Shown here piece by piece: positions 38,806-50,139 of a stretch of 64,000 nt of DNA. The position numbers and the translations under genes were made by a program. How positions within the stretch are numbered: position 1 is the first letter of the stretch; the number at the start of each line of letters is the position of its first letter. The DNA is from Cacajao melanocephalus (Eukaryota; Chordata; Mammalia; Primates; Pitheciidae), in contig CAUYLG010052107.1 in assembly GCA_963573385.1 (NCBI GenBank), positions 146,493-210,492 on the forward strand, written 5' to 3'. Below the pieces are notes generated by a model, which ran no database searches, had not been told where the DNA came from, and saw only the letters and a list, made by a program, of their open reading frames with translations.

Positions 38806-39077
38806 TATACAGGTAAATATAAACTGAGCCTCTACATCCATCTGTCCTGGAATTTGGGGTTCAATCCAATAAATTTTTTATGTCCCTATAAAAAAAATTT
38901 AATTAGGTTTCTGATACTTGCAAACACAAGTCTTGTGGCCAATATATGTATTGTTTTAGTCTTTCTTGGTGTTTTACATTTCAATGCTTTATTTTTATAA
39001 AGTATGAACCCAAGTATCATTCCTAGTGTCATTTAATCTATGATGGCTCACACTCAGGTGAAAAGATAGCCAGCTGA

Positions 39078-39078
<1 letters not shown>
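38806..39078. other. Non-coding spacer between microsatellites
   Basis: No gene or named repeat. Confidence 0.5.
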
Positions 39079-39111
<33 letters not shown>

Positions 39112-39120
39112 TTGTGTGTG
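39079..39120 (+). repeat. (TG)n microsatellite
   Basis: About 15 TG units, then TATT and more TG. Confidence 0.95.
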
Positions 39121-41048
39121 TTCTAAACAGCATTTAACCTTTTAATCAGAAAGCCCCTCTGTGACCTAATCCAAATGGCTGAACTGTTCTGAATCACCAT
39201 CTTCAGCATTGCCAAAATACAAGTATAAATATTTCTATATACGGGTTTGTAAAGGTCAATAAATCAGATGTCTGCATAAAACAAATAAGTATGTAACTTC
39301 TCAGAAACTACATGGAAGATTATCCTTAGATAGTCTGATAAATACTAAGTATTCTAATTTCTGACTACCTGGATTCATCTCACACTCCACATTGCTCTGG
39401 GTTCACCATTGTGATTTGAAGCAATGCAAGGATGTGGTAAAGGTAAGTGCACATAAGTTTTTCCTGTCTCTGCAGCAGGGTGGAAGGGGTACAAGGATGG
39501 GCTTTTCTGAAGGCAAGGAAGTAGTGCCGCTGCACTAGGGGAGGAGAGAGAGAGCCACACCCTGAGCAGATGAGAGGACAGGGTCCTAAGCCAGCTCCTA
39601 AACAGCCTCCAGAAATGACTAGATATGAGGGTCATCTGGGGATGAGACCACCTGTATCACGTTGGCCATGGAGTCTCCCATCCCGCAGAAGGAATCAATA
39701 AGGAGAATACCCCAGCAGACTTGGACAATGAGGATGTTAGCAGCAAGCATGCAAGGAAATAAGGTGCTCTGCCTCTCCTTTCTGGATGCTACCTATAACT
39801 CAAGATCTGGTACAATCCTGCACATAGGAAGTTCCCATAAACATGATACCGAACTGATATACAGTCTAGATGAATGATGCTTGGAGCTAAAATGATGTTA
39901 ATTTAAATGAATGCAAGTGACACTCTTGCATTTCTGAGCTAATGGGTTAGCATCCATAGCCTCACAGTGCTGTGTGTAATTTCTATAATCCTGGCATTTG
40001 ATAATTAATAATCATGCATGATCAATTTTATAACATTAGCATCATCACAGGCATTTATTGAAGACCATTGGCTAGCCACAACACCCATACCTCATCCCAG
40101 CCTAGACACCAGAAAATTCTAGTATTCTACAGTCAGGAATTAAAAGTACATATTTTCTTGTACTCTTCTATTAAAGGTTCAAAGACATGAATGAGAGAGA
40201 AACTGACGGTCAAGTTTAGATTAAGCTTAGGCTCACAGGAAGAAATCCATTTCTCCTCACCCTTGCCAATACTGGTTACTGTCAAACTATTCAATATTTA
40301 CCAACGTGACATCTGCCAGTTGGTTAAGGACTACCACCTCTGAAAAGGCAAGAGTTTTCTGGTCCTTTCACTCTGAATCTGGGCAAGCAGGTAAAGATTG
40401 AGAGAGGGGAGGGAGGGAAACACCTAAATGAAAGAATTGGGAGGATTATCTCCTCCACGGAGCTTAGATCCTCAGGGGGGCAAGAAGGACAGATGTCAAG
40501 CAAACCCTCATTAAATACCCTCATGGTATCTATTTACTTCTATTTGGTGAATGTGATTACTTTTACCTGTTCCAGGATTGGAGCTGCCAGCCTCCTGTGC
40601 CTGTCAGGCTTTTCTGAAGATCTAGGGTATGCCCACACTGTAGTGCAGATGGCAGGTAACAAGCTGAAGACAACTTCTGTCCTCAGTGCCTTATGGCTCT
40701 TTAAAGTCAGTCCTTGGGTTGGATTCAGACATTTTTTTGGCCCACACAGTATTTTTAAAAATTATCCACCAAAAATCAAACATCAGAAAATTTCAGATTA
40801 AAAAAATCAGATTTCCAGCCTCTATTTAAAAATGTTAATATGTGACCACATTAGACTCTACTTCCTGCAGCAATGAGCTAAAGTTGAGTAGTTACTGCCC
40901 CTGTAGATGGGTATGCACTCCTCACTGTAGGTTTTGCCTCTAGTATACTCAGCTTGCCTTATTCTTCCTTTATTATTTATTACCTGTTGAGTTTGCAGCA
41001 AGTGGTTCAAATTATTAAGTCAAAATAACAGTGTTAACCAGATATGAA
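39121..41048. other. Repeat-poor non-coding stretch
   Basis: About 1.9 kb. Isolated splice-site-like motifs occur (donor GTAAGT at 39443; acceptor ending 40575; donor GTAACA at 40656). No coding gene is supported. ATCATGCATGAT at 40011-40022 is a palindrome in a homeodomain-like AT-rich patch. Confidence 0.4.
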
Positions 41049-41062
41049 CTCCAATTGACTTT

Positions 41063-41364
41063 TTTTTTTTTCTTTTTTCTTTTTTTGAGATGGAGTTTTG
41101 CTCTGTCACCCAGGCTGGAGTGCAGTGGCATGGTCTTGGGTCACTGCAACCTCCACCTCCCGCGTTCAAGCAATTCTCCTGCCTCAGCCTTCCCAGGTAG
41201 CTGGGATTACAGGCACACACCACCACTCCCAGCTAATTTTTGTATTTTTAGTAGAGTGACGGGGTTTAGTGGCCAGGCTGGTCTCACACTCCTGACCTCA
41301 GGTGATCCACCTGCCTCAGCCTCCCAAAGTGCTGGGATTATAGGCCTGAGCCACCGCGCCTGGC
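41063..41364 (-). mobile_element. Alu, antisense
   Basis: Poly(T) lead-in to CACCGCGCCTGGC. Flanks CTCCAATTGACTTT (41049-41062) and CTCCAGTTGACTTT (41365-41378) form a 14-bp duplication with one change. Confidence 0.97.
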
Positions 41365-41599
41365 CTCCAGTTGACTTTCAAAACTGTCAGTCAGAGTTAT
41401 GCTAATAGCCGTTTTTAAAAGTCTTGCTTCCCCCTCCCCATCTTGTTTTGCTGTTGTTAAGTGCTTGAGTTGGGGGTTTAGATGCCAATAAAATAAGGTT
41501 ATAGGTAGGAAGGCAAATGAAGAAAATTATGCTAAAATATCATACACAATTGGTTTATTATTCATTGAGTTGCCTGTGTCTTTGTTTGCTTAATCTTGA

Positions 41600-42240
41600 A
41601 TCCCCTTGTCTCATGTTAGCGAAACAGAAAGTTTCTGAAAGCAAAAGACTGAAAAGCCTGAAAATTTTTTGTCAAGACAAGTGCTAGACAATAGTGAAAA
41701 TTAGTTTTTGTAAGGACAACTAAAAATTTCAATTAAGACGTTTCATCCTCCCTGTGAAAATAAGCAAAGAGATACCCCTCCCCTCCTTTTGCTTGGCGTA
41801 TTTACCTTAGAAAATGGTGAGTACTTTCTCCTCTCTTTGAAATCCATATATATCCTGTTGAAAACTAGATAGGCCTTTTGTCAGCTTTATGAGTCAGGAA
41901 TGTCTCTCTCCGGGATCTGTGAAAGGTCTCTTTTAGTTCTGAGAGAGGACAGGAGCCTAACTAGGCACCCGGTCTCCAGTTGCAAAACTACCTCCTGTCC
42001 GAAAGATATAAGAAGTTTGTTTCTCCTCTGGATAAAGCCAATTAGCTAACACAGGTGGTCATGTCAATTGCCAGGTGAATCTAAGATGAAATGAGCAACA
42101 GCTGGTGCTGGCAAAGCCTTGTACTTGATGACCAGTTATTGTTTATATTGAGAATATGTGTGCAGTGGGTTGTCTGTATCACTTGACTATCTAAAGGGTT
42201 CTTTCAACCTCTTAGCAATTGCCTGTGACGCGCATCACAT
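41600..42240 (+). mobile_element. LTR-like element, family not assigned
   Basis: TTGTCAGCTTTATGAGTCAG, GAGGACAGGAGCCTAACTAG, GAAGTTTGTTTCTCCTCTGG, AAAGCCAATTAGCTAACACA and CTTGTACTTGATGACCAGTT recall an ERV-class LTR. Limits are approximate. Confidence 0.45.
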
Positions 42241-43990
42241 AACTTTTTTTTCTCTACTTCCTTTGTGGAGAAGATTTCTAGTTTGCAAAACGTTTTTGTT
42301 TTTATTTCCCCAACACTTTCCGTGAGCAACCAGTTCTTGCCACTTAGAAAAGATGCCTGAGAAGTGAAAAAATTCCATTTTTTGTCATTTTTTCCTTTGT
42401 TGATATAAATAAAGCAGTGTTATAAACCAGAGGGAATGGATGTATGAGCTTCCCAGCATTTTATCTCCATGTTGTCTCTCTTGTCCACATGTTGAAAAGG
42501 GGCTGCCTGTCAGAAGTCCTTCACATGCCTTAGGAAGTGGCAGTATGCTTCAGGATAAATGAGCCAGAGAGAATAGAGGTCACAAACCACAAAGGCTTAA
42601 GATACACAGAAACCCATGCGCTTCCTTGCTCACTCTTGAGAAATGAAGGACCCTGTAGAAAGCTCTCTGGATGCATGCTATGTGGGAATGGGAGCAGGCT
42701 TGCCAGCTTCTTCCTATGTGAGCTTCACACGGCTTCTGTCCTGAAAAGGTTTCCCAAGCTGCACTCGGATCACCTTTAATTCTTTGGAAGAAGAGGAATT
42801 GTCTTGTCTGTTCCAAGGACCGGTTACCCAACTCTTTCTTGGATTCAGTCATTTCCTATTCAATTAACTAAATATATGTGAAAGTAAAATAGCCTAATGT
42901 CCAACTCTGCGTTGCTGCTAGAATTTAAGCTCAGATCTCATAGCTCCAAGATGAGAATTCTATATTCTTGTGTGCAAATAACATGTAAATGATATTGTTA
43001 TAATTTTTAAGAAAATACTTGCAGTAGATGCATTTTTTGAAGAATTAAATGTATATGTGGGTAACTTTTACCTCTTCATTTTTGGTTTTATGTTTTTTAG
43101 TTGTCTTCAATATTATGATTTTTAATAGAAGATACATCTGAATCATTTAGAAACTTTCTCATCTTTCCTTCTTTATTCTCCAATGGCCAATCAACAGATT
43201 TCTTAAAGACCAGAAGTCTCCATTTCACCTAAAGTTTTCTAGAAATATAAAGTGATTTACAATAAGCTATAAGAAGACAGCTATGCTGACTTTTCTTTGC
43301 TACCTTGCACAGAATGGCCTGAGTCTCCCAAGAAGTGAGTTTCACAGTGTGCAGCAATTCCATAAATGAGACCCATAACACTGGCTCTTCTCGGTTTTAG
43401 AAAATCATTTCACTCTGGGAATTAAAACCACAGATCCCGGCTCACTGGCAAACATCTGCTGTTCATCGATAGCACCATCTGGTATTTTAACTTCTCGTTC
43501 TGTTGTAGCAGCTTCATGTAGCTGCCTGCTTCAAATTAATTATTCTATAACAACTTGTTTTTCTGGAAGCACTGGCCAAATAAGGTAGCTTTGCTGAAAG
43601 CTGCTAATTTGATGCTTTACCGGTGCTTCAGTGGGCATTCCTGTGCCTTCACCTGGTCATAGTCTGAAGTGTTTCAGTCCATTATATTTGGGAGAGGAAA
43701 GGGGGGAGGGAATGCATAGTAACACCCTGAGCAAGTAGCTTGGAGGAAAATGTGTTTATCTGCATTTCACAAACTCATGAGCATTCATGGCCTAATCTGA
43801 ATAATTTATTTAGAGGGATGATTATGATAATATAGCCTGAGCTGCGTCCGTTTTAGAAACTTAAGGAGTGCTTGAGAGAGTGGCGATGTCTTTTAATATA
43901 GCCATACCCTTCACCCCATTCAATTAGTAGCTTCTTCAATTATTGATCTCACTATTCAATTTGCAGAAGTGCCATGAAGTTCTAGTGCTG
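42241..43990. other. Long repeat-poor interval
   Basis: About 1.75 kb with no recognised transposon, microsatellite or gene. Short frames (80 and 90 codons at 42537-42852 on opposite strands) lack any family resemblance. Confidence 0.5.
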
Positions 43991-44004
43991 TGGGAGCAGC
44001 AGAG

Positions 44005-44212
44005 TCTGTGTAATGCAATGAAATGAGCACTGGATGGGATCTCTAAGCCAAGTGATGCTTAGTAAATCATTCCTCACTCTGGACCTCAGTTTTTTCATTG
44101 GCAAAATAAATTACCTGACCCATCACACCCTAGGTTATTTTACGGCTCAAATGAGATAAAGAGGTCAAGACACAGTGTAGTCAGTAATGAGCAATATGCA
44201 CATATTATGAAT
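44005..44212 (+). mobile_element. MIR SINE
   Basis: Sense MIR: GCACTGGATGGGATCTCTAA, CTCACTCTGGACCTCAGTTT, TTTCATTGGCAAAATAAATT, GCTCAAATGAGATAAAGAGG. Confidence 0.78.
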
Positions 44213-44436
44213 TTTATCCACTTACCTTTAAAGACCAGAGTCTGATGAAGTCAGGAAGACTTACTGTTGCAACTCTGGAGCAAAATGTTTAACCTGTAAG
44301 TATGTGTTTTGGAGCATTTGTTTTAGGGCAAGTTGTCTCAATCCAGCTCACCCGCTATACATATTTACCCACTGAACGTTCTCTTCAGTATATGCTTTTT
44401 TTCCCCAGCATTTGACTGCACAATGGCATAATAAGT

Positions 44437-44590
44437 CTTCACTTTGGCCACACATTACAATCACCTGGAGCTCTTTAAATATACCAGTGCCCAGGTGTCA
44501 AAAGTGCAGGATTTCTGACAGCATGAACCAGACATCCATAATTTTTTAAAGTGCCTCAGTTGATTCAAATACACAGTGAAGAATGAAAAC
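44437..44590 (+). mobile_element. MER5-type DNA transposon remnant
   Basis: CACACATTACAATCACCTGG, AGCTCTTTAAATATACCAGT, GCCCAGGTGTC: start of a MER5 element. Confidence 0.72.
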
Positions 44591-44599
44591 TACTTATAT

Positions 44600-44822
44600 A
44601 GAGAAAAGAGCACCAGCTTTGGACTCAGATACCACTGACTCTGCCATTGCACTGACTGAGTGACCTTGAACTGAAAGTCTCTGAAGCTCAGTTTATAATA
44701 TGAAAATGGAAGAAGGGGGAAATGACAACTTTCAGAATTGTCGTAAGGTTATAAGATCACTTATGTAAATTGCCCTCCCTAGTAGAAGCTCAGAAGATGA
44801 TAACTGTTACTGTTTATATACT
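44600..44822 (+). mobile_element. MIR SINE
   Basis: AAAAGAGCACCAGCTTTGGA, CTCAGATACCACTGACTCTG, GAGTGACCTTGAACTGAAAG, GAAGCTCAGTTTATAATATG. Confidence 0.82.
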
Positions 44823-44907
44823 GACTTTTAGTGCAGACTCTTTTCCTGCGTGTGATTGTATATGTGTATCAGGGGGGTAAGGTGTAAATAAGTGTGTGAC
44901 CACATCT

Positions 44908-45012
44908 GGGTTATAAACACTTTGGGGACCAATTGTGAATTACCTTTTCTCTAAATCCCCTACAGTTCCCAATAAAGTGCTAAGAATATAGTAAATGGGT
45001 ACGTAATAGTTA
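44908..45012 (+). mobile_element. L2 LINE 3' end
   Basis: TAAACACTTTGGGGACCAAT, CTAAATCCCCTACAGTTCCC, AATAAAGTGCTAAGAATATA: decayed L2 terminus. Confidence 0.6.
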
Positions 45013-45490
45013 TAGCAACTATTTTTGATCAATATATTGACAGAAAGGAAATGCAAAATTATCTTTAGTTCTACTAAATATATTTAAAAACATCAAAACT
45101 GCACTCTCATAGATTCACTACAGCTTTTGATAAGATCCTAAGAGCATTTGAACATCTGAGTCCAAGCCACAGAAAATCTTTTTCATAATCAAATTGTGAG
45201 CCCATCAGCTTAGCTATTACACTTACAGGAGAGTCATGTTTGCCCCAAGGCATTTCATTTGATACCAAAGTGAAGGAAGGAAGCTGTGCATAAATCATGA
45301 AGGCAGAGCTGGTGTGCATTTTTGAAAGAACGAATGCAGGTGTCATGTTCCAGAAACTGGAGCTATTGGAATGAAGAGGGGAAAGTATTAGCTCAGGTGC
45401 TTGAGTGCATGAAACTGGGAACTGCTGGGCTCATGACGAAGGAATAGACAGGGACACTGGAAACAATGTGAGGAATCAGAGGTTTTCTTT
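45013..45490. other. Non-coding stretch, nothing recognised
   Basis: No gene or named repeat. Confidence 0.5.
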
Positions 45491-45493
45491 ACT

Positions 45494-46532
45494 GTGTCAG
45501 AGCTGCAAGGAGCTACCTTTCTGACGCAAGCCCAGATTGGTCTTAGAAGTAAAAGAGAGCAACCTGTGAGTCAACTGAAGCAAAGAAAGAGAGACGAAGC
45601 AAAGGAGGCCAGGCAGAGGGGCTGCATTCACTCTCTGCTGGCCATGCTGCATCATTGCATGAATATCCTTGCTGCTCTCCGCCCTATGTTTGACAGCAAG
45701 CATGAGCTAGAGCAGACTAGCAGCCTGCAGACCCATTCTGGGCAGCCCACATATCTAGTCCACATGGAATTGGCACAGTGCACTGTGCCACTAAAGCGTG
45801 TTGCTCTAGATCTTAACAAACGTTACCAACTTTGCTCTCTTTCATGCCCCTGCCCCTGCCCCTGTATAATTTTGTGTTTGCAAACTCTGATTGAAACCTG
45901 TTGATAGTCACGAAGGCCAGCTGTTGTCTCTGTCAAGCATTTGAGCTGCTCTTCATTGTACTGTATATTCCAAGCTTCATTCCAGTGTTAAGAGTCTTCC
46001 TCACACATAAAGATAACAGTAATTCAGACCAATGAGAGAACAAAGATTCGATTCTTACCCTAAGTTATCATAAGTTGCAGACTGCCCAGTAGCATTGGGA
46101 CATACACCATAAGGTGTGAATAGGAGCGAAGATCCAGGGAGTTGTAGAGAAGCGTACTCTTGTAAGAAGTCGAGCAAAATCGGCCTAGAACTCAGACAAG
46201 CAAGACAAGGGTTTAAGGCAGCTGAAATTGGAGGGCAAGGAAGACTAAGACCAAGAAGTCATGGCTTACGTAATAAGGCAAACCTTGGTCATCTGAGCAT
46301 GAGGGTGTGGACCAGGATTGCAAACAAGTCCTGCTTCAAGCAGAAATATCTTATGTACTGTTCTCTCTGTGAGTGCAGGGGTGATCCCAGGCATGACATT
46401 GCAGGAGTGGTATGTTTCATGGGTTTTATCTGGGAAAGAACTGTCACTAGCTCCAATTTTAAATATATCTCTGGTTTAAGGAAATTGCCGTTCTTCCATT
46501 CTCAGGTCTCAGAAAAATCACTTTTGCGGTAA
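45494..46532 (+). other. Unassigned stretch with two open frames
   Basis: Two plus-strand frames without stops lie close together: 45494-45904 (136 codons) and 46116-46532 (138 codons). Both open with GTG rather than ATG, so no orthodox start supports the full length. Neither translation has a domain or family resemblance that I recognise; the first ends in a Cys/Pro run produced by three GCCCCT units at 45846-45863. The block also holds a 20-bp perfect palindrome at 45771-45790. It may be an unrecognised old ERV or LTR, or chance. I do not call a gene. Confidence 0.3.
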
Positions 46533-47220
46533 TTAGTCAAATAACTAGGTCTTTTCTTGGGAAAAATATAAAGAGCCATTTTGAAAGAAATGATTCTCTG
46601 AGCTGATGTTTGTCTATTTATTGGATTTCCATTAATACCTTATTACCCTGTAGCTACTTTCATAATGCATTTCTACAATTTGATTTTTACTCATGACTTT
46701 TATGCTATAAAATTCATTACTAACACCAGTTTTAATTCTTTTTGTGTTCCTTTCTCATGTTTTCTAAATGTACTGTATATTACATTATTACATTTGTAAT
46801 ATAATACAGTTCTGTGACTTTTTGACATATGTCGTAAGGCTTTTCTCCTAGAAAAATACAATTTTTTATATTCATGAAGACAACATTTTCTGTAACAAAG
46901 TTAATATATTAACACTAATAGAACATTAGCATAATAATCCTGTATATTAGCATAATACTAATTTATACTAATATAACATTCAGTTGTATTTACTAAAGAT
47001 AAATTACCTAAAATAGATTAAGTATGTTCATACAAATTTCAGTTCTTTCCAATTGTTTGGCATTTTTAAGAGGCTTCCTTTTTCTTTGTAATTCTTTCCT
47101 TAGAATAAATCCCATGAATTGGATTACTGAAACAGTGATTCTGAATACAAAACAGGACTTTATTTAGCAAGGAATTTTCCCATAAGTTTTAAATTTTAAT
47201 ACTAAACTTCCCAGTAAAGT
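46533..47220. other. AT-rich non-coding stretch
   Basis: An imperfect inverted repeat spans about 46772-46813 (CTGTATATTAC against GTAATATAATACAG). The part from about 46990 to 47130 may be an old LINE 3' UTR (CCTTAGAATAAATCCCATGA). Confidence 0.4.
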
Positions 47221-47224
47221 GAGC

Positions 47225-47342
47225 AAAACACAAATTATTTTATACATTTTACAAGCAGAAAAGCAGCCTAAGAGAGGTTGGCTTGCCCAAATCAAATAAC
47301 CTATAACAAGACTCCAAAGAAAAGTCTTCTAGTAATTGGCTT
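47225..47342 (-). mobile_element. MIR SINE fragment
   Basis: TTTTACAAGCAGAAAAGCAG, GGTTGGCTTGCCCAAATCAA: antisense MIR core. Confidence 0.6.
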
Positions 47343-47504
47343 TTCCTTCTAAACAAGAGAAGTTAAGGGGAATTTTGGTGGCTATGTTTTATTTTTTGTC
47401 ATTGTAATCCCCAAATTTAAAATGTTGGCACATTTGGTATCAAGAGAGGAGAGAGGACAAATTTTGTTTAGTGAATTTCAATAATAATAAAATCCATAAC
47501 AAAA

Positions 47505-47580
47505 TAAGATGTATGATAATAGCCAATTGCAATAACTGAGTGCTTTGATATTCCAAGCACCGTGCTAAGCGATTTCCATC
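47505..47580 (-). mobile_element. MIR SINE, left piece
   Basis: TAATAGCCAATTGCAATAAC, TGAGTGCTTTGATATTCCAA, GCACCGTGCTAAGCGATTTC: the 3' part of MIR in antisense. Its continuation is at 47765-47915. Confidence 0.75.
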
Positions 47581-47764
47581 AGCGATATGTGCTGTGGCCA
47601 CACAGCTGACCGTGTGCAGATCTTCCCAGCTCAAAATGGCCCAGGTGGGAGCATTTACACCATGGAAATCAGCAGATACTGACCTCCCCTTCACCCCAAG
47701 AGCTGATTGTTAAACATTTACTGGCACATACCACAAAATGCATATTTCATTTAACGGGTATAAA
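47581..47764. other. Insert between two MIR pieces
   Basis: About 185 bp interrupt a single MIR. No family recognised. Confidence 0.45.
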
Positions 47765-47915
47765 TAAGCCTACAGATCTTTTATCATAATAATCCTAATC
47801 CACAGGTAAAAAGACTGAGTCTCAAAAAGGTTAAATAATATCCAATATAAAGTAGATTTGGAATCCAAACTAGGTAGTCCGATACCAAAAATTAACATTT
47901 AACCACCAAACACTG
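47765..47915 (-). mobile_element. MIR SINE, right piece
   Basis: TAATCCACAGGTAAAAAGAC, TGAGTCTCAAAAAGGTTAAA, GGAATCCAAACTAGGTAGTC: continuation of the MIR at 47505-47580. Confidence 0.7.
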
Positions 47916-48020
47916 AGATTTCCTATTGATCCAAAACAATGAGGATGGCTAGAGAATACTCCGGTATTACTGAAGACATATTCTGGGTTGTAGATTTTCA
48001 TTTTGCTTCTTATTCCTCCC

Positions 48021-48389
48021 TGATATGGTTTGGCTGTGTCCACACCCAGTTCTCATCTTGAATTGTAACTCCCGCAATTCCCACGTGTCATGGGAGGAAC
48101 GTGGTGGGAGGTGACTGAATTATGGGGATGGGTCTTTCCTGTGCTGTTCTCTTAATAGGGAATGAGTCTCACGAGATCTGATGGTTTTAGAAACAGGCGT
48201 TTCCCTACACAAGCTTTCTTTCGTCTGCTGCCGTGGATGTAAGACGTGAGTTACTCCTCCTTGCCTTCAACCTTGATTGTGAGGCCTCACCAGCCAAGCA
48301 GAACCGTGAGTCCAATTAAACCTCTTTCTTTTTTAAATTGCGCAGTTTCGGGTATATCTTTATCAGCAGCATGAAAATGGACTAATATA
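48021..48389 (+). mobile_element. Solitary THE1 LTR, full length
   Basis: TGATATGGTTTGGCTGTGTC start, AATTCCCACGTGTCATGGGA, GTCTCACGAGATCTGATGGT, TAATTGTGAGGCCTC-like block, ATTAAACCTCTTTCTTTTTT, and end GGACTAATATA. Flanks CTCCC and TCCCC form an imperfect 5-bp duplication. No internal sequence. Confidence 0.93.
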
Positions 48390-48483
48390 TCCCCCAACTT
48401 CAAAAAGATAAGCTCACCTTTGAAAGCATCTTGCTGCCGTGGACCAATCCCACCGTGATTGCTGTTGGTAAAACAAAACTTCT

Positions 48484-48748
48484 GGCCGGTCGCGGTGGCT
48501 CACGCCTGTAATCCCAGCACTTTGGGAGGCCAAGGCGGGCGGATCACGAGGTCAAGAGATTGAGATCATCCTGGCCAATATGGTGAAACCCCGTCTCTAC
48601 TAAAAATAACAAAAATTAGCCGCGTGGTGGCGTGCACCTGTAGTCCCAGCTCCTCGGAAGGGGGTGCTGAGGCTGCGGTGAGGCGAGATCGTGCCACTGC
48701 AATCAGCCTGGTGACAGAGCAGACTCCGTCTCAAAAAAAAAAAAAAAA
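48484..48748 (+). mobile_element. AluS (Sc-like) with right-arm deletion
   Basis: GGCCGGTCGCGGTGGCTCAC to poly(A). The second arm lacks about 35 bp: GCTCCTCGGAAGGGGGTGCT runs into GAGGCTGCGGTGAGGC without the usual AGGAGAATCGCTTGAACCC segment. Confidence 0.95.
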
Positions 48749-49314
48749 TCCCTTTTTTATGAATGAATCATGTGTTCCAAGGGCAAGAGTATCTCACCCA
48801 ATGTGACTAAATCAGTCAGCATTCCATATAGTCCACGCAGTCCAATAAGCTCAGCTGTTTTCCATGATAAATGAGCCGAAAGCCTCAAACTTGGGCCTCA
48901 AGCAAACCATGGAGAATAATGTTCAGCCTGTTTCAGCAACGAAATGTCATGTAACTCCACTGTTACATCTGGTATTGAACAGCCACAATTATTTTTTCTT
49001 CCTCACTTAAAAATAGCGGGCTTGTTAAGGGGTTCCTACATAAGTGCCATTTATGCCAGTATCAGGTATTCAAGGGATTTTCTGTGCATAACTATTTCAC
49101 TCTGCTCTTACTCTAGATGACTTACACAATTGGTTTATGTTACCTCTACTTTTACTACTTTTAGGCTCTGCTCTCTACTTTCGCAGATGTAGAGAAAGAT
49201 CAGAATGCAAGCCAACAGTGCATATAGCAACTAATAAAATGGAGCTATTTCAGTTGATTACTCACAGAGCAAAAAAAAAGTATATTTGGTATGTTAACTG
49301 CAGGCATCATGAGA
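48749..49314. other. Non-coding stretch, nothing recognised
   Basis: No gene or named repeat. Confidence 0.5.
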
Positions 49315-49328
49315 AAAGTACCCAGTAT

Positions 49329-49614
49329 GGACGGGCACGGTGGCTCATGCCTGTAATCCCAGTACTTTGGGAGGCCGAAGTGGGTGGATCACAAGGTCAG
49401 GAGTTCAAGACCAGCCTGGCCAAGATAGTGAAACCCTGTCTCTACTAAAAATACAAAAATTAGCTGGGCATGGTGGTAGGCACATGTAGTCCCAGCTACT
49501 CCAGAGGCTGAGACAGAGAATTGCTTGAACCTAGTAGGTGAAGGTTGCAGTGATCCGAGATCACACAGCTGCACTTTAGCCTGGGTAACAGAGTGAAACT
49601 CCATCTCAAAAAAA
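49329..49614 (+). mobile_element. Alu, full length
   Basis: GGACGGGCACGGTGGCTCAT to poly(A). Flanks AAAGTACCCAGTAT (49315-49328) and AAAGTGCTCAGTAT (49615-49628) are a 14-bp duplication with two changes. Confidence 0.96.
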
Positions 49615-49789
49615 AAAGTGCTCAGTATTTATGGGGGCTTAGGAACTGTCAATTATATGAGTTGAGGAGGTGGTCTTGTTGCTGCTTGAAAGACTAGGAT
49701 GTTGTAAATGAGTTTAATAATTACATTATTCAATGAGAATTCCCTTTGAAATAATTCCCAGAAAACCTATAATCAAAATTATTTTACAT

Positions 49790-49975
49790 TTTGAAAACAT
49801 TTTAGAGTTTTCAAAAGGTTATGAATACATACAATCCTGGGGATACAATTCTCAGAGAGGTGACGTAGCTATTAATATTTAAAGTCATACAGCTCTTCTG
49901 TGATGGAAAAGCTGAGGCTTTCTGACCTGAAGTATATTTTATTTTCTGATCTACCAGTACCACATTGTATCTCTG
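49790..49975 (-). mobile_element. MIR SINE fragment
   Basis: TTCTCAGAGAGGTGACGTAG, AAAGTCATACAGCTCTTCTG: antisense MIR core, diverged. Confidence 0.62.
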
Positions 49976-50139
49976 GATACAGGCGTAATATTTAAGGCAC
50001 ATAAAATAGACATTGAAACTCCAGTGATCTTTAGGAAAGCAGAAATGCTTGTCTTTGCTTTTCTTATTAACTCTCCATTCAACATTGACTTCAGAAAGCA
50101 GTCAGAGGACGGCCTTCAGTGAAATATCCCAGATGCATA

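Noticed and set aside
39443..39475. Strong donor GTAAGT followed by a good acceptor
   Set aside because: The two sites are only 33 nt apart, far below the minimum human intron length, so they cannot define an intron together.
45846..45863. Three tandem GCCCCT units, considered as a repeat array
   Set aside because: Only three copies with no spacers; too short for a minisatellite and not CRISPR-like.
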